Shown one piece after another: positions 10,851 through 20,683 of a stretch of 64,000 nt of DNA. The stretch spans positions 8,494,001 to 8,558,000 of the forward strand of contig JBHGNT010000012.1 of the NCBI GenBank assembly GCA_043228905.1, in the 5' to 3' direction. The stretch comes from Azolla caroliniana (lineage: Eukaryota > Polypodiophyta). The position numbers were made by a program, and so were the translations under genes. Every line of letters starts with the position of its first letter. The first letter of the stretch is position 1. The notes beneath the pieces were generated by a model that did no database searches, was not told where the DNA came from, and worked only from the letters and a program-made list of their open reading frames with translations.

Positions 10851-11043
10851 TATGCTGGAAGGGCTTGCCGATGAGGAGGTAGATCACTATCTTGATGAAA
10901 ACCCAAGGATAGTCCCTCTGTTCGAAGTGGACGTAGCAGAGGCGGTGTCCCCGTATATTGGGCAACCGGAGGATGCCGGTGAGGAGCCGGATAGGGACAC
11001 GATCCGGGAACTGTGATAAGCACAAGAGGCCCTAGAGTGGGAG

Positions 11044-13290
11044 ATGGCGGTATCACAATGGGTGAAAGCATCACAATTGGAAGAAGCGAATTTGGGAACC
11101 AACGAAGAAGCAAGACCGATGCAGGTGGCCAAAGAAATGCCACCGGAGGAGAAATTGGCAATGGTCACATTATTGAAAGAATTCCGGGACGTATTTGTGT
11201 GGTCATATGAAGACACGTGGGGACTGGAACCGCAATTATATCAACACCAGATTCATTTAAGCAAGGATGTGAAACCGGTAGCGCTGAGACGTTACGGGAT
11301 GAATCCAAATTATGGGGCTAAAGTAAAAGAGGAGATCTACAAGTTGCTGCGGGTTGGGTTCGTCCGACCGGTGAAGAAAACCAGCTAGCTAAGCCCGATC
11401 GTGGTGGTACCGAAGAAAAACGGAAAGATCCGGGTCTGTGTGGATTACCGGAAATTGAATGCCGCTACTATCACTGATGCATTCCCGCTCCCATTCATGA
11501 ATGGAGTCTTGGATGCAGTAGTAGGCCACAAGGTGTATAGCTTCCTCGATGGATTCAACGAGTATAACCAAATTAGGATGCACCTGGACGATCAGTAGAA
11601 AACAACGCTCGTCACCGAATGGGGAGTCTTTGTAGTGGTCGTGATGATGTTCGGACTGAAAACGGCACCGGCAACATTCCAACGAATCATCATGGAAATT
11701 TTCGGGGAATTTATCCAAGCATTTATGCAAGTGTTCTTGGATGACTGTGCGGTGTACAGCAGGAAAGGAGAACATCTTGACCATCTCCAGTTATGCCTAG
11801 AGAAATGTAGAGGTTACCGGCTAAGTCTGAACCTAGTGAAATGCGTATTCGAGGTAACCAGCGGCATGCTACTAGGCCATATTGTGAGTAAGGACGGGAT
11901 TGTGATGGACCCGGATAAAGTTAAAGCCATTTTTGAAGCACCAACACCAACAACCGCCAAAGCTTTGAGCCGGTTTTTAGGGCAAATCCGGTGGCATAGC
12001 TTGTGACACCACTACATGCAGCTATACATCGGACACCTTTCCAATGGACAGAACCGGAGGATAAGGCATACCATGCGCTCAAAATAATGTTGTCCCAGGC
12101 ACCGGTCGTACAACCCCTAGATTGGTCGAAGGAATTTCATGTGTTCGTGGATGCATCTGATATCGTGATCGGCAACGTTCTTATGCAGCTCACCAAACCA
12201 AAGTGGTACCGACCGGTTTACTACGCCAGTCGAAAGGTCTCCCAGTCGGAACAGAATTATTGAACAACGGAAAGGGAAGCCTTGGGAATGATATACAACG
12301 TAACGAAGTTCCGTCACTACTTGCTGGGACGGAAATTCTCATTTCATGTGGATCATTCGACATTACTGTACTTAGTCTCCAAGGCATCGCTAACCGGCAA
12401 ACTAGCACGATGGATGCTGCTTCCACAGGAATTCGAATTCGAGATTTACCATAGACCGGCAATACAACCTGCGGTCGTGGATTACTTGAGCCGGTTAGAA
12501 TCCGGAGAGGTAGGTGACGGCGTCAAAGACGACCTTCCGGATGCGTAGCTGATTAGGGTAACAACGGAGAATATGGTGGACGGGACGGTTGCCGAGGAGG
12601 ACAAATGGTTGACGAATATGCATAAGTTTTTAAGCATCGGATTGCACCCGGAAGAATTGAACCAGGGCGAACGGAAGCGGTTGGCGGTACAAAGCTGACA
12701 TTTTTGTTTACTCCAGGATACACTGTACTACAAGGGAGCGGACGGTATATGGCGAAGAGCGGTTCGGAGCGAAGAAAAGGAGACAATTTTACGGGAAGCT
12801 CATTGTGGAGTCGCCGGAGTCGCCAGAGGACATTATGCTGGAGAAGCAACGGCAAAGAAGATATGGCGAAATGGATTGTGGTGGCCTACAACAATGAAGG
12901 ACTCGATTCGGTATGCAAAGGAATGTGACTTATGTCAACAGATGAGCCAACCAACAGAACAAGCAAGGATGCCACACCAGCCGGTGTTACCACTAGAGCC
13001 GTTTCAAAAATGGGGATTGGACTTCGTCAGACCTTTCAAACCTCCGGCAATGCAGATTGGGAACCGGTATATCATTGTAGCAACAGACTATTGCACAAAA
13101 TGGGTGGAACCAAAGGCACTCCGGGATAATACCGCAACCTCAACAACCAAGTTCCTATACGAGTACATTTGGTGCTGGCATGGATGCCTGATAGAATTGA
13201 TCAGTGATCAAGGAGGACATTTCCTCGGTCAAGTAGTAGAGAGATTGACGACGTTTTATGCGTTCATACACAAGCGGAGTACACCTTATT
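11044..13290 (+). pseudogene. E2 pol: RT, RNase H, integrase, 3'-truncated
   Basis: Frame 1 from 11044 holds the RT: SPIVVVPKKNGKIRVCVDYR, then MFGLKTAPATFQ, then VFLDDCAVYS with the catalytic FLDD. There are TAGs at 11386 and 11596. A frameshift near 12000 leads to frame 0 with RNase H (FHVFVDASDIVIG, HVDHSTLLYL), with TGA at 12261 and TAG at 12546. Integrase follows: the zinc finger HCGVAGGHYAGEA..CDLCQQ, then the core with D in WGLDFV and D in SDQGGHF. Homology breaks at HKRSTPYY near 13287, before the expected glutamate, so the catalytic triad and C-terminus are missing. Confidence 0.8.
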
Positions 13291-13377
13291 ATCTGCTTGT
13301 GTACACAAAACCTTCGCATAACAGAGTCTCTCTCTTTTGGCGAACACAGAGCACTTAGCACATAGAGGCGAATACAG

Positions 13378-14499
13378 GTGATTAGGCAAACGCCTGAAGC
13401 TACCACAGGCACACCAAAGCTCTCCACGACCACCGAAACAGAGGACACGCTAGAGCCCATGGCGCTTTCTGAGACGGCCAAGAAATGGTTCACGCAACAT
13501 GGCTTGGAGGGATTCCTACGGATAGCAAAGGCACCTTTGCACGAAGAAGCGGAAAATGTCGCGAAGAAGATTGACCTAGAAGTAATCGCGGAGGAGGCCA
13601 TCTGCACCTTAATCGGATTGCCAGAGGAAGGGATCTACTCCATTGAGAATCCTTCTCCAGAGACGCTAACAAAGTACTTCGGGGAGTACTCCTTGGACAA
13701 CAAAGCGTACCGGACACAGGGCGACAACGACGCCTTGTTCTGAGAAGTAGCTCGTGTGCTCCACGAGCATGGGTTTGTGCACCCCCGACCCACGACAATG
13801 CCAAAGAACAAAGCCAGATTCATCATCGCCACATACAAAGGGGTAAAGGTGGATTGGCCTGTAATCATCGCTGATTGTTTGCGAGCGGCCATACAATCGG
13901 TGGTAGACGGCAAGAAGGTGTGGACAACAGTGGCTCAATGGCTCATTCTCCTAGTATTGCCAGTGCTGACATTCAAGGCAAAGACACGGGGCCGAACGAC
14001 CGATATGATGCCAAACAAGCCATCGAAGCGGCAACAACTCCTTGCCAAGCACACGCCCGGTTGGACAAAGGGAGGCTCATCACAGAAAGGGAAGGAGCAG
14101 CCTAGTCGGAAGAGGTAGGCAGAGATAGAGGCACCGGTAGAGCAACCGGTTGGGCCTCTTAAAGTCAAATTATGTTGGCAAGAGCAAGAGCCGCCTAACT
14201 TGGCTCAAGGGATAAACATGAGAACCCAACAGGAGGAGGCGGAGGAAGAACCCGCCGACACTCCCCTGCATCGCCAGAAGAGAAGCAACGTAGAGCAGAA
14301 GGGGGACGAATCGGGATCGGTAAAAGATAGCACACCGACAACCTGCTCTGAGGGACCAGAGCCAACGAAGGAAACGGAGCTTGATCGGTTAGTAATGGAA
14401 AGAGAAGTACTAGTCTCACCGGGTCGACAGGCACAACAAGAAAAGGAGTTGCTACTAGAAACAACAATCGGAACCGGCAAGGCAACAAGGCACCGATAG
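13378..14499 (+). pseudogene. E2 additional ORF after pol (unknown function)
   Basis: One frame runs from 13378 to 14499 with only two stops (TGA 13741, TAG 14116), about 373 codons. The readable parts are MALSETAKKWFTQHGLEGF, ARFIIATYKGVKVDWPVIIA and DCLRAAIQSVVDGKK, then a basic and a Q/E-rich tail. I recognise no domain. Its place between integrase and the 3' LTR is that of the additional ORFs known in some plant Ty3/gypsy lineages. No signal peptide or transmembrane segment typical of an envelope protein is clear. Confidence 0.5.
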
Positions 14500-14998
14500 T
14501 CAATGGCTGCGATGGATCGGAGAGCAGGTGGCCGGGATTGTAAGCCAAATTGAAGCGGAAGAGAGAGCACAATGGGATTGTTTGTTCACCACAACCAAAG
14601 AACTCGAGAAGGTCCGGTCAAGGGGTTGTGGCGAGAGCAGAGCCATCACCACAATCGGAACCAGCAAGGCAACAAGGCACCGATAGTCAATGGTTGCGAT
14701 GGATCGGAGAGCAGGTGGCCAGGATTATAAGCCAAATTGAAGTGGAAGAGAGAGCACAATGGGATTGGTTGTTCGCCACAACCAAAGAACTTGAGAAGGT
14801 CTGGTCAAGGGGTTGTGGCGAGAGCAGAGCCAACACCACAATCTGAACTGGCAAGGCAACAAGGCACCGATAGTCAATGGCTGCGATGGATCGGAGAGCA
14901 GGTGGCCGGGATTGTAAGCCAAATTGAAGCGGAAGAGAGAGCACAATGGGATTGGTTGTTCGCCACAACCAAAGAACTCGAGAAGGTCTGGTCAAGGA
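14462..14998 (+). repeat. 187-bp tandem repeat, nearly three copies
   Basis: The phrase CAATGG(C/T)TGCGATGGATCGG occurs at 14501, 14688 and 14875, exactly 187 bp apart, with the neighbouring bases repeated too. 187 is not a multiple of three, so each copy shifts the frame. The coded phrase GEQVAGIVSQIE..ERAQWDW appears in turn in different frames. The array interrupts the additional ORF region of E2. Confidence 0.9.
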
Positions 14999-15010
14999 TC
15001 CGGAGCATGG

Positions 15011-16356
15011 AGGAAGAAATTGAGAAGGCCAAAGCAAACAACTAGATAGGTCAGTCAGGGGCCGACAGGACCAGAACTAGTGGCGCTGGTGATTGAGCAG
15101 ACAGATAACACGCCGGTAGCTCCTACAACACTAGATACAAGCATCACGCGGAAGCAAGAACTCTCCACTCAGTGGGAAGAGTTAGAAGCCCAGGAGGCCT
15201 TGAGGGCTAGAGAACGAGAGCAGAAGAAGGCATCAGAGGATGAGAAACGAAGACTCGAAGAAAATCTCCAGAAAAGCTGCCAATTAAATGACTGGTTGAA
15301 GGAAGAAATGGAGAAGCTGCTACAAGAGAAGGATAAGCTCTGTCGATCAACGGAAACCGAAATCGAGCGGCTCAAAGAAGAACTCCGGCAGCAAAAAGAC
15401 CGGGAAGACCGTGCCCGACGCCAAATAAACCAAAAGCTGAAGCAGAAGACAGAGGATTTTGAACTTACTGCACCGGGATCACAAGCATTTGGATGCGGAG
15501 CACAAGAAGTTGATGGCAGAAGGTGATCGATAGCAGGAGAAGCTAGGGGAACTCCGGAAGGAAGTCAACAGGGCGACGAAGGCATTGGCGGAAGAACGGA
15601 CCAAGGCAGTCGACATGGGAAAGGCACTGGAAGAAGCGGCAAGGGACCGGATGGAGCTCAACCGACAACATTATGAGGAGACGGAACGAGCAAAGATGGC
15701 GCTGAACAGAGTTCAGACAACTTATCAAACTCAATCCTGGAATATGAGGTGCAGGCACAGGCAACCCCGGGCCTGATAAAGAAGTTAAAGGAGGAAAGCA
15801 GGCTGCAGAGGACAAATCCAAGATGGGGCTCGCCGGATATGCGCCATTGTGTTGGCATGGAAAGAACGAACAAGGAGTATGATTGGTGAAAGCTCAGTGC
15901 AATGGTGATCAAAATAGGCACAATAGGCGGTGGTATTACAGATGTTGCGAGTGGATGCGGAGAACCAAAGAAAGGATGGTGACAACTTCTACAAGATGGA
16001 TGCGGAGAGTATTGTAACCATCTGGGAGGAGTTGTCGGACGATTTCTTGTCCTTGGCAGGGGAACAATTGGCGGCTAGTAGAACAACTAGATGATGACCA
16101 ACTTGGCACTCAACTCCAGTTCGAGCGATACGAACGGGAGCGAAGACAGTAGATAGAATCGCAAATGTCGGGGGCAATTAACATCAGTGATAGAGAGCAG
16201 GCTAGACACCAACAACAACAATAGGAACTACAACCGGAGGAACAACAACAACAAAAACTACAACCGGAGGAGCAACAACAATAGATAGAGCAACTACCCG
16301 ATGAACCATTGGAACCGCTGGACCAGAGCATTCTGGACATTCTGGAGGATGAATGA
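15011..16356 (+). pseudogene. E2 coiled-coil ORF region
   Basis: The longest open piece (15080-15526) codes a charged protein with clear heptad character (KRRLEENLQKSC, KEEMEKLLQEKDKL, IERLKEELRQQKD). Similar pieces follow in other frames (15585-15776, KALEEAARDRMELN). Near 16208-16290 it ends in CAACAACAA-type repeats coding Q and E runs. Frameshifts and stops break it. It is probably the C-terminal half of the additional ORF product. The function is unknown; self-association through the coiled coil is an inference. Confidence 0.55.
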
Positions 16357-16408
16357 AGGGGCTAACCGTGGGTTCGACGTACATGTACTGTCCCACGGGC
16401 GTGCCATG

Positions 16409-16817
16409 TGTTGGCCGGTTAGGCTAGAGTATGAAAGGGGAGTCGGTTTTGGGAGTTGTAATTAGTTAAATTATGATAATTATAAGATCGGATGGATGGA
16501 TCCAGAATCGGTATGCCGATCCGGATCTGAATCGGTTCATAACCGATTGTCGGTTGGCACCGATTTGTAACCCAGCCGAATACCTATAAAAGGATCCGGA
16601 GAGGATGTAAGGAACGATGGATAATTAATAGAGAGGTGTTGTGTCTTTACATATTGTGTATCTTGTTAATACCATTCTGTGCTTAATGTGATTATCATAC
16701 GCGTGTATCAAGTTAATCATTCCGGATAGTAACCGGGAAGGATCGGTCCTATATCACGGTCTGCACATTCCTTACCGTACCACCCCTTTGGTGAAGTGTT
16801 CCAAAGGGACACCCTGT
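16409..16817 (+). repeat. E2 3' LTR, first part
   Basis: Matches 1282-1687. It is cut after ACCCTGT, where E3 inserted. The remaining 34 bp of the LTR lie at 30099-30132. Confidence 0.9.
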
Positions 16818-16820
16818 TGT

Positions 16821-17585
16821 TGTCGGGAACCCTACGTTCCTTATGCGCGACGCTCGGCCACAACCGAGCTTAGAATGATACACAGAAAACGGGAAATAAA
16901 CATGACAAGAAGAGGAAGAGAATACACACGAGGTTTACGTGGAAAACCCCAAACTAGGGGAAAAACCACGGCAGCCCATAGGCTGCAAACTGTCACTATG
17001 TAGGAATATACAACAGTGAGTTCATTGAGGCACCGACCTCATGCTCACAAATCTTCGCCACAGGCGGCGGTTACAACAGAGGCAACGACCTCTTTCTCTC
17101 TCTCTCTCTCTCTCTCTTTGTGTACAGTTACGCACACTAATCTTGTGCAAAACAGAAAATAACAACAACACATAAAGTTTGCCCTAAGTCATATTTATAC
17201 TAATGTGACTTTTCGGCTATTTACAAATGTAGCCTCGATGGGCTCTTAGAAACATATTTACGAATATGTCTCTTCCTCCGGTTCGCACCGGGTCTGCGTC
17301 ATCCGGCTCTCCGTAGCCGGGTACTCCTCATCCGGTTCACACCGGGCCTGCACCATCCGGCTCTCCGTAGCCGGGTACTCCTCATCCGGTTCACACCGGG
17401 TCTGTATCATCCGGCTCTCCGTAGTCAGGTACTCTTCATCCGGTCTTCACGGGGTCTGCATTATCCGGCTCTCCGTGGCCGGGTCCACCTCATACGGTTT
17501 CGGCCGAGGCCTATCGGCCTCGGCCGAGTTTGTTCATCAGCACTGATCTTCTCCCTTCCCATCTGGAGGGACCTGTTTCCCAACA
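16821..17585 (-). mobile_element. Solo copia LTR inside the E3 LTR
   Basis: It is 765 bp. The minus strand starts TGTTGGGAAACAGG and ends TCCCGACA. The 5-bp duplication GTTGT at 16816-16820 and 17586-17590 is exact. It is related to the COP1 LTR: the same CTCGGTTGTGGCCGAGC block, a CT microsatellite, CCGG-rich repeats and an ATAAATATGAC TATA region. It entered three bases inside the E3 LTR, so it is younger than E3. It was left by LTR-LTR recombination. Confidence 0.9.
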
Positions 17586-17587
17586 GT

Positions 17588-18235
17588 TGTCACGTTACTA
17601 CGCGCGTGCGTGGAGAAACGAGGCGGGACCACCGGGGTCTTGAACCGAAGAGTAGGTGATAGGAGGGGAAAGAGAAAGAGAGGGACGACCGGTTACGTAT
17701 GAGCAAAGAAACACAGGGACACGGCCCGTCAACGCAAAAAACACGAATGGACAGAGAGACAGAGAGACACGAATGTTCCTATATTAACAAATGACACAAA
17801 ACAACAGAGCACGCGAGCGGTTACAACCGAACAGGCCGGCAAACAGATGCCGATGCCTGCTCGTCTGTGCACGAAAGGGGATAGGATGGAGGTGCTGTCG
17901 GAAGCACACGGGCGTTCCTCGAAGCAGCGCGAGGCTCCCGAAATCCTGCAGAGAAGAGCGATGGAGAATGAACAGAGGAGAAGCGTTCCGTTACGGTCCG
18001 ACAGCACTTCGTCCTCCTCAATGCGCGATCCCTTCTCCCCGCGTCTCCCTCTCCTTTATAGCTTCAAGAAGGGAGCCGTTTCCCTCATTAACTTCCTACC
18101 TACCGAATCTAACTACCTAGGATATACCTTTGTACCTAATCCTCTATTATATACATTAGAGGGCGCGCACGCGTGAAGAGCCGGTTCGCGCGCGCTATGC
18201 ACCGATTGCGCTAAGGGACGGTTTTCTTCACGACA
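17588..18235 (-). repeat. E3 3' LTR
   Basis: The minus strand begins TGTCGTGAAGAAAACCG and ends GTAACGTGACA; 648 bp. The same 5' start is shared with the LTRs of E6 and E7. On the minus strand it contains a TATATAATAGAGG element near 18145-18157. Confidence 0.92.
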
Positions 18236-19945
18236 TCTGCCCCCACCTAACCGCGCATCCACCGGTATGCGCCAAAATTGGGTTCTGGTTGGAGAAAACC
18301 GGTCTGGGTTCCGGTTCCTCGTCCATCGGTTCGTCCTCCGTTTCGGACTGTTCGTCGTCGCTGTCCAGGCCTCTTACATCCGGTTCGCCGTCGTGGCGCT
18401 TCTTGAACGCCTTGATCCACTTCCCTGCTACCGGTACCACCAATCCTCGTACTGTTGAGTTCCGCCAGGTGATACGTCCCGTTGTCGTTGGCGCTCGTTA
18501 CCACGTAAGGCCCGAACCACCGCTTTGCAAACTTCTGTGTTGCCCGGTGCTGGTTGTCGAGGCTGCTGTCGTAGACTAGCACCCAATCGCCTTCCTCGAT
18601 TTTCTTTGGTCGGAGCCGGTGCGTTCGGTCGAACCGGGCTTTGTTCCTCATTCTCGCCGTCCAAAGTCTCTCCGCCGCTTGTTCCACGTCCCCTGGCCTC
18701 CGCTCGAGCTGCCGTATACGCGCCGCTAGCAGTTCTTCCCGGCTCATCTCGTCTCTCCAGTCCACTGTCGCTCAAGAGGAGATCGTCCGTTCCATCGGCA
18801 TGATCGGCTTCTGTCCGAACATGAGCTCTGACGGCATGAACCCGGTTACCGAACTGTGCGTTGTCCGGTCCGCCCACAAGGCATAAGGTAACAGTCGTGG
18901 CCAGTTCCCGACCTGGCCTCCGCATGCCCGGACTAGCGCTTTGATGATCGGTCCGTGTCCGCGCTACACCTTCCCGTTCGCCTCCGAATTGTACGCTGTG
19001 GTGAGCGAGAGCTTGACCCCTAACCGGTCGAACAGCTCCTCGGCCTCTTCGGCGTCCAACTCCCCGCGGTCAGCCATGATCTTCCCGACGCACCCGTACC
19101 GGCATATCACGTCCTCGATCAGGAACCGACACATGACCGCGGTCATTTTGTTCTGCAGGGCTCGGCCTTCCACCTGGTTCGTCAGGTCCTCCCGGGCCAG
19201 CACCAGATATCGCATCTGCCCTACGCCCATCGGCATCGTCACCAAATCTACCATCCATTTGAAGTGGATGGCCGGAGGGTATGTAGGGTGAAGCTCGTCC
19301 CGATGTCGGACTATGGAGTGTATCTGACAGCTCTCACAAGTTGTCACGAACCGATGCACGTCCCGGTACAGTCCGGGCCACCAGTACTTCCCCTTTAGTT
19401 TCTCGAACGTGGCCCACGTCCCACGGTGTCCAGCCCAGGGGCTGTCGTGGTAGGCCTTCAGCAACTCCTCCTGTTCCTCCTTCATCGCCACTACTCGAAG
19501 CGGGATGCCGTTTCTCTTCTTCGGGTGCTTCCACAAGTATCCGTCCCGGAGAAAGAATCAGTACGCTTTCTTTCGGATCCGGTTGGCATCGTTCTTTGTC
19601 CATGACGCGTCCGACGTCATGGTCCTTAAGAATCCCCCAATCTGCAGCCACTCCCCGTCGTACTTGCTCTCGTTGAAATCCTTAAGCGCCGGAGTGCTCC
19701 CCCCCTCGGTTGTTACGTAAGACGCCTCGAAGAAGTCCACGCCGACTTCCTCGTCCTCCGAAACCATGCCGCCCTCATCGTCGAATCGCGCCCTCGAAAG
19801 CATGTCGGCCATGGCATTGTCTTTCCCGGAAATGTGTCGTATTTCCAGGCACAGGGACTTGATGTACGCTATCCACCTGAGCATTGCCAGGTCCGGGGTT
19901 GCGCATCCGGAAACCATGCCGAGAATCGGCAGGCAATCCGTCTCG
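18236..19945 (-). pseudogene. E3 pol, second part: RNase H end and integrase
   Basis: This follows the COP1 insertion; removing COP1 and one ATAAT restores EVIIETDC. It reads the RNase H end (LPILGMVSGCATPDLAMLRW, HISGKDNAMADMLSRARF), a TGA at about 19558, then the integrase finger (H..H..CESC) and core (D in MVDLVTMPMG, D in ADRGELDA, E region SEANGKV). The C-terminus ends WFGPYVVTSANDNGTYHLAE and an acidic tail. Further stops follow: TAG after GKV, and W to TGA before ATVDW. A frameshift near 18430 moves the tail to 18228-18443. The CCACCCCC-type polypurine complement is at 18237-18249. No chromodomain is present. Confidence 0.82.
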
Positions 19946-19950
19946 ATAAT

Positions 19951-20347
19951 TGTTGGGATTTCGGTCCCTCCGGATGGGATGTCCGGAGATGAATGACGGC
20001 AAGCCCGGTTGCGGTTACGGAACCGGATGAAGAGTACACAGTTACGGAGCCGGATGCTGAAGACCCCGGTTGCGGTTACGGAACCGGATGATGAAGAGTA
20101 CCCGGCATGAAGCCGGATGAAGAGTACACGGTTACGGAGCCGGATGCTGAAGACCCCGGTTACGGAGCCGGATGACGAATGTACCCGGAGAGAGATCCGG
20201 ATGCGGGGACATATCTGTGAATATGTTTGCCAAGGGCCCTTGAGGCTATATTTGTAAATAGCCCGAAAGTCATATGTGTATAAATATGACTTAGGGCAAA
20301 CAGTTTTGTCTGTGTTGTTGCTCAATTTTTATGCGAGGTGTGAGCAG

Positions 20348-20388
<41 letters not shown>

Positions 20389-20653
20389 GAAGAGGTCGTT
20401 GCCTCTGTGTATTACCGCCGCCTGTGGCGAAGACAGTGAGCTCAAGGTTGTTGCCTTGTAGCTTCACCAGTGTACATCCCTGTTCATAGTGATAGTTGGA
20501 GTTTGAGGACTCCCGTGGTTTTTTCCCATTTAGGGTTTTCCACGTAAAATATCCAGTGTACCTTTCTCTCTATTGTCCTCGTGCACTTTGTATTTCCCGT
20601 TTTCTGAGAGTTGATCCTACTCCTCGGTTGTGGCCGAGCACTGTTTTTCAACA
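19951..20653 (+). repeat. COP1 5' LTR
   Basis: Starts TGTTGGGATTTCGG and ends TTTTTCAACA; 703 bp. The U3 part (about 20006-20200) consists of diverged direct repeats around GTTACGGA(A/G)CCGGATG and GATGAAGAGTAC, possibly transcription-factor sites. TATA-like GTATAAATATGAC is at about 20277-20289. A GA microsatellite (about 20350-20393) lies in R/U5. Confidence 0.95.
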
Positions 20654-20655
20654 AG

Positions 20656-20667
20656 TGGTATCAGAGC
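20656..20667 (+). other. COP1 primer-binding site (initiator tRNA-Met)
   Basis: TGGTATCAGAGC, two bases after the LTR, is the standard plant sequence complementary to the 3' end of initiator tRNA-Met and primes minus-strand DNA synthesis. Confidence 0.95.
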
Positions 20668-20683
20668 GACGGTAACACAGAAA

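Noticed and set aside
20349-20395. GA repeats in several LTRs as possible CRISPR or satellite structure
   Set aside because: Simple microsatellites within LTR R/U5 regions; no spacer structure.
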